Assembly: GCA_964472175.1 (NCBI GenBank)
Contig: CAYYJF010000020.1
Location: forward strand, 1 to 32,519
DNA from: UBA8389 sp964472175
Lineage (GTDB): Bacteria > Bacteroidota > Bacteroidia > Bacteroidales > UBA1402
DNA: 32,519 nucleotides
Direction: 5' to 3'
Shown here: positions 15,609-22,687 of the stretch, piece after piece
Layout: every line of letters begins with the position of its first letter
How positions within the stretch are numbered: the stretch's first letter is position 1
Position numbers and translations under genes: made by a program
The notes under the pieces: model-generated
What the model was told of the DNA's origin: nothing
The model's input: only the letters and a program-made list of their open reading frames with translations
Databases searched by the model: none

Positions 15609-15625
15609 GATGATCGAAAGAACGA

Positions 15626-17017
15626 TCAGTATCCCAATATTTTCATCATCGATTTGTAGCTCTGCTCTTTGGCAAAGAGTTTGGTGACCCATTCGCCATC
15701 TTCATTGGTGTCAATGAGCACCATTTTGGGTGAGGGGATGAGGCAGTGTTGGATTCCGCCGTAACCACTTAGCGATTCCTGATAGGCACCACAGTGGAAA
15801 AAGCCGATATACTGTTCTCTGTCCGGTACAATTTTGGGAAGGAACACTGCATTGGAGTGCGCTTCTGAGTTGTAGAAATCTTCACTGTCACAGGTAAGTC
15901 CGCCCAGATGTACCCGTTGATACTCCGAATCCCAGTTGTTGATGGCCAACTGTACAAAACGCTGGTTGATGGCCCAGGTGTCTGGCAGGGTCGTAATAAA
16001 CGAGCTGTCAATCATGTTCCACAATTCTCTGTCGTTCTGTTGTTTTTGGTTGATGATGGAATACAACATGGCACCACTTTCCCCAACCGTAAAAGATCCG
16101 AATTCTGTGAAGATGTCTGGTTCCTTCACTTTGTTTTGTGCACAGATGTTTTTGATTTGCTGAATGATTTCTTCAGCCATATACTCGTAGTCGTATTCGA
16201 AGTCCAAGTGACATTGAATGGGAAATCCACCACCAATGTTGATGCTATCCAGGTGGGGGCAAATCTGTTTCAACTCACAATAAAGTTCAACCGCTTTGAT
16301 GAGTTCATTCCAATAATAGGCGGTATCCTTGATGCCGGTGTTGATGAAGAAGTGAAGCATCTTTAGCTCGACATTTTCATTTGGTTCGATCTTTTCAAGG
16401 AAGTAGGGGATGATGTCATTGTATCTGATGCCTAGTCTGGAGGTGTAAAAATCGAACTTGGGTTCTTCTTCTGAAGCGATCCGAATGCCGACTTTGACTT
16501 TGTTTTGCAGGTTTTCAAGCAGTAAATCCAACTCAAACTTGTTGTCTAACACCGGTATGGTATTCTCAAAACCATTGTTGATGAGCATTTGGATGTTCTC
16601 AATGTATTGCGGTCTCTTAAATCCGTTGCAGATGATGTATTTATCTTTGTTGATTTGGCCTGACTCGAAAAGTGATTCAATGATGTTGATGTCAAAGGCC
16701 GAAGAGGTTTCGATGTGTACGTTGTGCTTGAGTACCTCTTCCATGACAAATGAAAAATGGGAGCTTTTGGTGCAGTAGCAATAGTTGTAATCACCATCGT
16801 AATCGGCTTTTGCCATGGCTACATTGAACATTTTACGGGCTCTCTGGATGTTTTGTCCAATTTTTGGCAGATAAAAAATGCGCAAGGGTGTACCATACTG
16901 TTTGATGATGTCCATCAAAGGTATGTTGAACCATTGAAGATCGTTGTCTATGATGTTGAATTCTTCATTTGGGAATTCAAACGATTGCTCAATCAAGTGA
17001 ACGTACTTATTTTTCAT
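15626..17017 (-). CDS. Arginine decarboxylase, fold-III PLP type found in Bacteroidota
   Basis: The product is 463 residues. It has an alanine-racemase-like barrel followed by a beta domain. YCYCTKSSHF carries the likely PLP lysine (Lys84), NIGGGFP binds the cofactor phosphate, ELKMLHFFINTG lies in the barrel, and GFFHCGAYQESLSGYGG is a conserved C-terminal block. It closely resembles the ~460-residue proteins annotated as arginine decarboxylase across Bacteroidota, which would make agmatine for spermidine synthesis. Classical biosynthetic SpeA is longer (over 600 residues), so substrate choice rests on family annotation and a related diamino-acid substrate is possible. No other polyamine gene is in the window. 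The promoter has a perfect dyad beside it, suggesting repression or activation by a dimeric regulator. Confidence 0.82.
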   Translation of the reverse strand: MKNKYVHLIEQSFEFPNEEFNIIDNDLQWFNIPLMDIIKQYGTPLRIFYLPKIGQNIQRARKMFNVAMAKADYDGDYNYCYCTKSSHFSFVMEEVLKHNVHIETSSAFDINIIESLFESGQINKDKYIICNGFKRPQYIENIQMLINNGFENTIPVLDNKFELDLLLENLQNKVKVGIRIASEEEPKFDFYTSRLGIRYNDIIPYFLEKIEPNENVELKMLHFFINTGIKDTAYYWNELIKAVELYCELKQICPHLDSINIGGGFPIQCHLDFEYDYEYMAEEIIQQIKNICAQNKVKEPDIFTEFGSFTVGESGAMLYSIINQKQQNDRELWNMIDSSFITTLPDTWAINQRFVQLAINNWDSEYQRVHLGGLTCDSEDFYNSEAHSNAVFLPKIVPDREQYIGFFHCGAYQESLSGYGGIQHCLIPSPKMVLIDTNEDGEWVTKLFAKEQSYKSMMKILGY

Positions 17018-17116
17018 TTGTCAATTTCTTTATAAGGGTTCATCCAACTTGCGCGGATTGCTCAAAAATATGAGATCCGAATTACTTGGATGGGTTTTTT
17101 TCTTGCGAAAGGACGA

Positions 17117-17146
17117 CAAAAGTAAGCAATATTTGTAGATATTGCT
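17117..17146 (-). promoter_or_regulatory. Promoter and overlapping dyad of the arginine decarboxylase gene
   Basis: On the minus strand TACTTTTG (17117-17124) is a perfect -7 element. Directly upstream, AGCAATAT (17125-17132) and ATATTGCT (17139-17146) form a perfect 8-bp inverted repeat with a 6-nt spacer. It fills the region between the -7 and -33 positions, where an operator would sit. Confidence 0.65.
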
Positions 17147-17195
17147 ATTAAAAGGGTGTAAATATATGTGAAATGCAAGCGTGTCCGAGTTTCAT

Positions 17196-17546
17196 TTATC
17201 TGCTTAAGCAAACACTGACACTGTCCAATTGCCCTGTCATCGGGGGATTGCGTTTGGTGAGTTTTATTTCAATGGATTGGATTTCTTTGAAATTGTTTTT
17301 CAGTCGGTTACAAATGCGTTCGGCAACAAATTCAAGTAAATTTCCTGGTGTTTGCATTTCCAATTGAATTTCTTTGAAGACAGCAGCATAATTGACTGTG
17401 TCTTCCAGCTTGTCAGATTGGCAGGCTTTATGCAGGTCAATGCCCATCTTAAGATCGATGGAAAACATGTTTCCAACAACTCTTTCTTGTTTTAAAACGC
17501 CATGGTGGGCGTAGATTTGAATGTTGTTCAAGCAAATGTAATCCAT
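17196..17546 (-). CDS. folB: Dihydroneopterin aldolase
   Basis: The product is 116 residues, the normal FolB length. The catalytic set can be aligned to the E. coli enzyme: Glu21 (QERVVGN), Tyr53 (TVNYAAVF), Glu72 (LLEFVAERI) and Lys98 (IKLTKRNPP). It opens MDYICLNNIQIYAHHGV. It cleaves 7,8-dihydroneopterin to 6-hydroxymethyl-dihydropterin and glycolaldehyde in folate synthesis. I start at the ATG ending at 17546; the longer open frame would run back through the promoter at 17569-17576 and the divergent bactofilin promoter. No other folate gene is adjacent. It is a single-gene unit, with 178 nt between its stop and the arginine decarboxylase start. Confidence 0.93.
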   Translation of the reverse strand: MDYICLNNIQIYAHHGVLKQERVVGNMFSIDLKMGIDLHKACQSDKLEDTVNYAAVFKEIQLEMQTPGNLLEFVAERICNRLKNNFKEIQSIEIKLTKRNPPMTGQLDSVSVCLSR

Positions 17547-17568
17547 ATGTTTATGCGTATAAGGTGTA

Positions 17569-17576
17569 CAAAAATA
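17569..17576 (-). promoter_or_regulatory. -7 promoter element of folB
   Basis: On the minus strand this reads TATTTTTG, a perfect TAnnTTTG, 22 nt before the ATG. It is divergent from the bactofilin promoter 33 nt away. Confidence 0.7.
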
Positions 17577-17609
17577 CGGTTTCTCAATGGGATTTTTCCA
17601 AAAAAAGAA

Positions 17610-17617
17610 TACATTTG
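17610..17617 (+). promoter_or_regulatory. -7 promoter element of the bactofilin gene
   Basis: TACATTTG matches TAnnTTTG perfectly and lies 20 nt before the ATG at 17638. It rules out the upstream in-frame ATG at 17587 as the start. Confidence 0.7.
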
Positions 17618-17637
17618 CCTTTCCTAACAAACCAAAA

Positions 17638-17991
17638 ATGGCCAAAGAAACAACAACTTCTCCTGCTGCGGTGTACAATTTGCTGGCAGCGGGAACGACA
17701 ATAAATGGGAATGTTCAATCTGATTGTGATTTGAGATTGGACGGAAAAATCGTTGGTGACTTGACGTGTACAGGGAAGGTAATTCTCGGACCTGCTGCTG
17801 TCATTACCGGACAGGTGGACTGCATCAATGCTGAAGTTTCAGGTATGATCAATGGCGATGTCAATGCTCCGGAACAGTTGATCTTAAGATCTCAGGCCAC
17901 AATTTCAGGAAATATTTATACGTCAACTTTGATTGTGGAAGCTGGCTCGGCTTTCAACGGTCTTTGTCGAATGGTTGAGCCGGGGGAATAA
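17638..17991 (+). CDS. Bactofilin (polymer-forming cytoskeletal protein)
   Basis: The product is 117 residues. A short disordered N-terminus (MAKETTTSPAAVYNLLAAG) precedes a compact beta-helical domain built from repeats such as TINGNVQSDCDLRLDGKIVG, GPAAVITGQVDC, GMINGDVNAPEQLIL and ATISGNIYTSTLIVEAGSAFNG. This is the bactofilin (DUF583) pattern. Bactofilins polymerise without nucleotide and scaffold cell-wall or morphology enzymes at the membrane. No M23 peptidase gene, the usual neighbour, is present here, so the partner is unknown. The gene is divergent from folB with a 91-bp shared control region. Confidence 0.92.
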   Translation: MAKETTTSPAAVYNLLAAGTTINGNVQSDCDLRLDGKIVGDLTCTGKVILGPAAVITGQVDCINAEVSGMINGDVNAPEQLILRSQATISGNIYTSTLIVEAGSAFNGLCRMVEPGE

Positions 17992-18044
17992 AGGCTATTG
18001 TTGCAACCCGAATCTATTCATAGGAATGATTTCTTGAAAGTGAA

Positions 18045-18902
18045 TCACTCGCTTTCATTGATTTGAATCATTTTCAGGATGTTGTTTTCTTTTTCTGATT
18101 GTTTTCCGGTTTTTTTCCATTCGGAGGCATTGACCAGATGCAACCAGTCTTCTCCGATGAAGGCATACATGTCTGCCTGAAAATCTGATCCTTCCCCGAT
18201 TTGAATCCGTTTTTCTTCAGCAAATGCATGCTGCTCAATTTCACGGTGGTATCCTTTATATAAGGCGTGGTAGCAACCAGAGCCGGTGTCACCCCCATGT
18301 TTGGGTAAAAAGTTCAGTTTTTTCCCCTTTAGGAAGGCTGTTTCAAAAAATGAGAGCCCCGGCCACAGGTAGTTCAGTTTGTTTTCAATCAATCCAGGTG
18401 CAGTGTACGTTTGCATCATTCCGTAGAAGGGTAGGTTGCTGAAGTATTTGGAAATGCAAATGGGATGAATGGGGAAAATATCGTGGTCGATCAGACCGAT
18501 GTATCTGGATTGAATGTTGTGAAAACAATGTTTAAATACAAAATTCAGGGCGGCACCATGCGATTGACTAAACTGTGGGGCTTTGAATGGGTTGGGCGGA
18601 AGGGATACATAACTGCATGCATTTTCCCGGCAAAAGCCTTGAAACAGAGCCCGGCAGCCGAAGTCTGTCGAATTGTCCACCACCAGCAGGTGAAAAGAAT
18701 CGGATAGATGTTTTTTGAGTTGTTGGTATTGCAGGGCCAATAAATCGGGGCGGTTGAAAGTGACAACAATCAACAAAACATCGGTTGGTTTGTCCAAAAG
18801 ATTGGGCTGGATCTGACTCTTTTCACGCATGAACCGCACCAGAAGAATCTCATTTTTGCATGCGTTCCAGCGGCCTTTCACGGAATGAAGAAAGTGTTGC
18901 AT
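18045..18902 (-). CDS. Glycosyltransferase, GT-A fold (family 2-like)
   Basis: The product is 285 residues. The GT-A core begins near residue 42 with VLLIVVTFNRPDLLALQYQQL, then LLVVDNSTDFG, SHGAALNFVFKH and YIGLIDHDIFPI, where DHD is the metal-binding DxD motif. The later block GGDTGSGCYHALYKG and GSDFQADMYAFIGEDWLHLVN may form the acceptor site. The first 40 residues (MQHFLHSVKGRWNACKNEILLVRF) are basic and of uncertain reality; an ATG at residue 26 is an alternative start. The sugar and acceptor are unknown. It is downstream of nrdJ with a hairpin between, so it is probably a separate unit, and it converges on the bactofilin gene with 53 nt between stops. Confidence 0.72.
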   Translation of the reverse strand: MQHFLHSVKGRWNACKNEILLVRFMREKSQIQPNLLDKPTDVLLIVVTFNRPDLLALQYQQLKKHLSDSFHLLVVDNSTDFGCRALFQGFCRENACSYVSLPPNPFKAPQFSQSHGAALNFVFKHCFHNIQSRYIGLIDHDIFPIHPICISKYFSNLPFYGMMQTYTAPGLIENKLNYLWPGLSFFETAFLKGKKLNFLPKHGGDTGSGCYHALYKGYHREIEQHAFAEEKRIQIGEGSDFQADMYAFIGEDWLHLVNASEWKKTGKQSEKENNILKMIQINESE

Positions 18903-18923
18903 GGGCTTGGGGTATAAAGACGG

Positions 18924-18955
18924 AAGAGGTCGTTCCCTGAAGGAACCGACCTCTT
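18924..18955 (-). terminator. Hairpin after nrdJ, probable terminator
   Basis: AAGAGGTCGTTCC (18924-18936) pairs with GGAACCGACCTCTT (18942-18955) with one bulged base. The following minus-strand sequence has only a short U-rich stretch, so termination may be partial. It lies 24 nt after the nrdJ stop. Confidence 0.65.
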
Positions 18956-18979
18956 TCCAAAATGATCACATGGTGTACA

Positions 18980-21520
18980 TCAACCACATTTTGAGTGACC
19001 GCAATTGGTGCAGTGCAGACATCCTTCCTGGAAGACCAACGTTTCCTGATTGCACGAAGGGCACAATTGGCCTTTGACTTCACCGTCAGGCAGGTATTTT
19101 TTCAAGGCTCTTTCCACCCCGTTTTTCCACGTGTTGATCGATTCGCTGTCCAATTCCAAGCCGCCTACCAGCTTGATAACCTGATCGATGGGCATGCCGT
19201 AACGCAATACGCCGGAAATCAATTTGGCATAATTCCAGAATTCGGAATCAAATTTTTCGGACAAACCTTCGATGGTTGTTTTATAACCCCGTTTGTTGGC
19301 AAATTGGAAGTCGTAGCGTTTGATGCCGTTCTCGTCAATGTTTTTGATGATTTTTCCGTCAACGACATTTTTAGGCAGCATGATGCCTTCGTCGTCATCC
19401 TGAATCCCGGTGAAAATCTCGTAGGGACGACCATTCTGTAAGCCAACAAAGGCAATCCATTTTTCTTTGTTGTTTTGGAATCTAACCACATCTGCATCCA
19501 ATTCTCTTGGGCGTTTGGGAGAGGTTTCCGGGAAGCAAACCAGTCTTTTATCTTTTTCTTCTTCTTTTTTAGGTGTGTTCGCAACCAAAACGCCGGAGCG
19601 AGAACCATCTCTGTAAACGGTGCAGCCTTTACATCCGCATTTCCAGGCTTCCAGATAGAGTTGATCGACCAATTCTTCTGTTGCATCGCTTGGTAAATTG
19701 ATGGTCACGCTGATGGAATGGTCCACCCATTTTTGAATGCGTCCCTGCATTCTGACTTTCTGCAACCAGTCCACATCGTTGGAGCAAGATTTATAATATG
19801 GAGATTTTTCGATGAGTTCATCCATTTCTTCGGTGGTGTAGCGTTTGGCTGTTGGATAGCCATTGGCTTCCATCCAGGTGACGAATTTGTGGTGGAAAAC
19901 CACGTATTCTTCCCAACTGTCACCGTTTTCATCCACCATATCCACCCTCGATTCTTTGTCGTTCGGATTGATTTTGCGACGTCTTTTGTACACCAACATA
20001 AAGGCTGGTTCAATGCCAGAAGTGGTTTGGGTCATCAAACTGGTGGTGCCGGTAGGCGCAACCGTTAAACAAGCAATGTTGCGTCTGCCATGTTGTTCCA
20101 TGAGGGTCTTCAAAGAAGCATCTGCATCGAAAAGGCGGTTGATGAAGGGGTTTTTAGCTTCGCGTTTGCTGTCGAAAATGGGGAATGCACCTCTGTCCTT
20201 GGCCATCATGACCGAAGATCTGTAGGCTTCAATCGCCAGTTTTTTGTGGATTTCTTCCGAAAAATTGGAGGCATTTTCCGTTCCGTATCTCAAATTCATG
20301 GCAGCCAACATATCGCCTTCAGCCGTTGTTCCAACACCTGTACGGCGGCCTTTGATGGTTTTGGTCCTGATTTTGTTCCACAGATTGCGTTCCGTTTGCT
20401 TGATTTCATCCAATTCCGGGTCTGAATCAATTTTTTCAAGGATGTGATTGATTTTTTCTTCTTCCAAATCAATGATGTCGTCCATGATGCGTTGGGCAAT
20501 GGCCACATGTTGGCTGAACAAATCAAAATCGAAGCTGGCCTGAGGTGTAAACGGATTCTTGACATAAGAATACAAGTTTATGGCCAACAAACGGCAACTG
20601 TCGTAGGGGCACAATGGAATTTCACCGCAAGGGTTGGTGGACACCGTTTTGAAACCCAGGTCGGCATAGCAATCCGGCACAGATTCTTTGATGATGGTGT
20701 CCCAGAACAACACGCCGGGTTCGGCCGATTGCCAGGCGTTGTGAATGATTTTTTTCCACAAGGCACCAGCGTCTGTGGTTTTTTCGTGTGTCGGTTTTTC
20801 TGAATCGATGGGATATTGTTGGACAAAAGGTGTTTGATTGACCACGCTTTCCATAAACCGATCGGAAATTTTAACGGAGACATTGGCGCCGGTCACTTTG
20901 CCTTCGGCCATTTTTGCGTCGATGAAAGATTCTGAATCCGGGTGGTTGATGGAGACACTCAACATCAAAGCACCACGGCGGCCATCTTGTGCCACCTCGC
21001 GGGTTGAGTTGGAATAACGTTCCATAAAAGGCACAATACCGGTTGAAGTCAAAGCGGAATTCTTGACCGGTGTGCCTTTGGGGCGGATGTGGGATAAATC
21101 ATGTCCGACACCACCTCTACGTTTCATCAACTGAACCTGTTCTTCGTCAATTTTGATGACAGCACCGTAAGAGTCTGCAGGTCCGTCCACGCCGATGACA
21201 AAACAATTGGATAGCGAGCCAATTTGAAAATTGTTGCCAATGCCAGTCATGGGGCTTCCCTGAGGAACAATGTATTTGAAATGATCGAACAAATCGAACA
21301 ATTCCTGCTCACTCATCGGGTTGGGATACTTTTTTTCAATGCGGGCAATTTCTGATGCCAATCGACGGTGCATGTCCGACGGATCTTTTTCAAAAAGATT
21401 GCCGTAAGAGTCTTTCAAAGCATACTTGTTCACCCACACTCTGGCTGCCAATTCGTCTCCTTGAAAATAATCAAGGGAAGCCTGAAAAGCTTCGTCGTGT
21501 GTGTACGTCTTCATTTTCAT
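18980..21520 (-). CDS. nrdJ: Adenosylcobalamin-dependent (class II) ribonucleotide reductase
   Basis: The product is 846 residues. It has the class II catalytic barrel: FQIGSLSNCFVIG near the N-terminus carries one redox cysteine, and STNPCGEIPL carries the cysteine that forms the thiyl radical. AVQDGRRGALMLSVSI-type and APTGTTSLMTQTTSGIEP blocks bind substrate. The C-terminus ends in a zinc-ribbon-like segment, CPSCNQ plus CLHCTNCGHSKCG, typical of long B12-dependent reductases. The enzyme reduces ribonucleotides to deoxyribonucleotides with or without oxygen, using coenzyme B12. No small subunit or NrdR gene is adjacent. The predicted leader is only about 55 nt, too short for a cobalamin riboswitch. 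An ATG two codons later is an alternative start. Confidence 0.95.
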   Translation of the reverse strand: MKMKTYTHDEAFQASLDYFQGDELAARVWVNKYALKDSYGNLFEKDPSDMHRRLASEIARIEKKYPNPMSEQELFDLFDHFKYIVPQGSPMTGIGNNFQIGSLSNCFVIGVDGPADSYGAVIKIDEEQVQLMKRRGGVGHDLSHIRPKGTPVKNSALTSTGIVPFMERYSNSTREVAQDGRRGALMLSVSINHPDSESFIDAKMAEGKVTGANVSVKISDRFMESVVNQTPFVQQYPIDSEKPTHEKTTDAGALWKKIIHNAWQSAEPGVLFWDTIIKESVPDCYADLGFKTVSTNPCGEIPLCPYDSCRLLAINLYSYVKNPFTPQASFDFDLFSQHVAIAQRIMDDIIDLEEEKINHILEKIDSDPELDEIKQTERNLWNKIRTKTIKGRRTGVGTTAEGDMLAAMNLRYGTENASNFSEEIHKKLAIEAYRSSVMMAKDRGAFPIFDSKREAKNPFINRLFDADASLKTLMEQHGRRNIACLTVAPTGTTSLMTQTTSGIEPAFMLVYKRRRKINPNDKESRVDMVDENGDSWEEYVVFHHKFVTWMEANGYPTAKRYTTEEMDELIEKSPYYKSCSNDVDWLQKVRMQGRIQKWVDHSISVTINLPSDATEELVDQLYLEAWKCGCKGCTVYRDGSRSGVLVANTPKKEEEKDKRLVCFPETSPKRPRELDADVVRFQNNKEKWIAFVGLQNGRPYEIFTGIQDDDEGIMLPKNVVDGKIIKNIDENGIKRYDFQFANKRGYKTTIEGLSEKFDSEFWNYAKLISGVLRYGMPIDQVIKLVGGLELDSESINTWKNGVERALKKYLPDGEVKGQLCPSCNQETLVFQEGCLHCTNCGHSKCG

Positions 21521-21563
21521 TATATTAATAAGTTTTAAACATTGAATTGTCGGGGTATTTGTG

Positions 21564-21577
21564 TCTCATGAATGAGA
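21564..21577. promoter_or_regulatory. Short dyad at the nrdJ transcription start
   Basis: TCTCAT (21564-21569) and ATGAGA (21572-21577) are perfect inverted copies two bases apart. They lie just downstream of the nrdJ -7 element and could be an operator. Chance occurrence is possible. Confidence 0.35.
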
Positions 21578-21580
21578 TTA

Positions 21581-21611
21581 CAATAATACTCGATATATTT
21601 TGATTGACAAA
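21581..21611 (-). promoter_or_regulatory. Promoter of nrdJ
   Basis: On the minus strand, TTTG (21608-21611), a 19-nt spacer and TATTATTG (21581-21588), one mismatch from TAnnTTTG. The spacing is exactly that of Bacteroidota promoters. Confidence 0.7.
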
Positions 21612-21823
21612 ACGGGAAAGGATTTTTTTTGTTTGTATTTTAAAAATTTTCCAAAATATTTTTTAAAATACAGATATACAGGTGTATAGTATTTTTCATT
21701 GCTTCAATTGTTTTCCAAAAATAATTCAAGTCAATTTATTTGCTTGTATTTTTATTTAATAATGAAAATTAAATTCAGGTGAAAATATCTGATGTTTGTG
21801 CTATGATTTAAAGGGAGTTTGCT
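21612..21823. other. AT-rich intergenic region between nrdJ and the nitroreductase gene
   Basis: No gene is visible in the 331 bp between the two divergent genes (21521-21851). The middle part is very AT-rich. It contains a dyad: TATACA (21675-21680), GG, TGTATA (21683-21688), flanked by AAATAC (21666-21671) and GTATTT (21689-21694), which also pair. The nitroreductase promoter is at the right end. Confidence 0.6.
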
Positions 21824-21831
21824 TACTTTTG
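21824..21831 (+). promoter_or_regulatory. -7 promoter element of the nitroreductase gene
   Basis: TACTTTTG matches TAnnTTTG perfectly and ends 20 nt before the ATG at 21852. It excludes an upstream TTG start at 21819. Confidence 0.65.
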
Positions 21832-21851
21832 TTTTTAGAAAACAATCCGAT

Positions 21852-22601
21852 ATGATGCACTCCTTAAACAACAGAAGAACGGTTCGATCGTATACGAACA
21901 AAAACATAGATGAGGTGCTCCTTTCCCAACTTTTGGAAACGGCAGTACATGCCTCCAATACGGGAAATATGCAAGCCTACAGTGTGGTGGTGACAAGAGA
22001 CCCGCTACAGAAGCAGGCGCTTGCTCCTGCACATTTCAATCAGAAGCAGGTTTTAAACGCACCCGTCGTCTTGACTTTCTGTGCCGATTTGAACAGAATT
22101 GATGCCTGGTGCCGATGCCGGCAGGCTGAATCCGGATTTAACAACATCCAGGCCCTGACTTTTGCCTCGATTGATGCCATGATTTTCGCACAAACCTTTT
22201 GTGTGGCCGCTGAAGAACAAGGTTTGGGTATCTGTTATTTGGGGACCACCACCTATCAGGCGTCAACCATCATTGAAGTGCTTGGTTTGCCCGAATTGGT
22301 GCTGCCCATCACCACCATCACCTTGGGGTATCCCAACCCTGAGGAGCCCACCAAAATGAGTGACAAGCTCCCTTTGGAAGGGATTGTCCACCAGGAGCAA
22401 TACAAGCCCTTTACCGAACAACGCATAGATGCGGTTTATCTTGAAAAAGAAATGCTGGAGGAATCCAAAAAGTTTGTGGAAATCAACAACAAACAAACCC
22501 TGGCCCAGGTGTATTCGGAAATTCGATATAAGAAGGCTGACAATGAGTTTTTCTCTGAAAAATGGTTGGAGGCCATCAGAAAACAAGGTTTTTTGAAATA
22601 G
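21852..22601 (+). CDS. Nitroreductase family flavoprotein (NfsA-like NADPH oxidoreductase)
   Basis: The product is 249 residues. It opens with MMHSLNNRRTVRSYTNKNID, the R-R-S FMN-binding signature of the family. SNTGNMQAYSVVVTRD, ALTFASIDAMIFAQTFCVAAEEQGLGICYLGT and LPITTITLGYPNPE follow; the last is the usual closing strand of NfsA-type enzymes. These FMN enzymes transfer electrons from NAD(P)H to quinones, nitro compounds or similar acceptors; the physiological substrate is unknown. The C-terminal ~70 residues are basic and helical, as in NfsA/Frp proteins. I chose the first of two adjacent ATG codons; the second is at 21855. It stands alone and converges on dnaA. Confidence 0.88.
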   Translation: MMHSLNNRRTVRSYTNKNIDEVLLSQLLETAVHASNTGNMQAYSVVVTRDPLQKQALAPAHFNQKQVLNAPVVLTFCADLNRIDAWCRCRQAESGFNNIQALTFASIDAMIFAQTFCVAAEEQGLGICYLGTTTYQASTIIEVLGLPELVLPITTITLGYPNPEEPTKMSDKLPLEGIVHQEQYKPFTEQRIDAVYLEKEMLEESKKFVEINNKQTLAQVYSEIRYKKADNEFFSEKWLEAIRKQGFLK

Positions 22602-22655
22602 GTTTTTCACTCCGGCATATCGCGTTGGCTTTTCGCACGCCATAAAATGTAATGA

Positions 22656-22687
22656 AATAAAAAAGGGCAATTCTTACGTGTTGCCCT
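22656..22687 (-). terminator. Intrinsic terminator overlapping the end of dnaA
   Basis: On the minus strand AGGGCAA (22687-22681) pairs with TTGCCCT (22670-22664) across a 10-nt loop and is followed by a U-tract from the A run at 22658-22664. The stop codon of dnaA (22674-22676) lies inside the loop. Confidence 0.82.

Noticed and set aside
15611..15628. Terminator between the glycosyltransferase and arginine decarboxylase genes
   Set aside because: TGATCG-AAAGAA-CGATCA forms a perfect short hairpin, but no U-tract follows on either strand and it overlaps the end of the decarboxylase gene. It may still separate the convergent transcripts.
21521..21575. Cobalamin riboswitch before the B12-dependent ribonucleotide reductase
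   Set aside because: The predicted leader is about 55 nt, too short for the roughly 200-nt element, and no B12-box-like sequence is seen.
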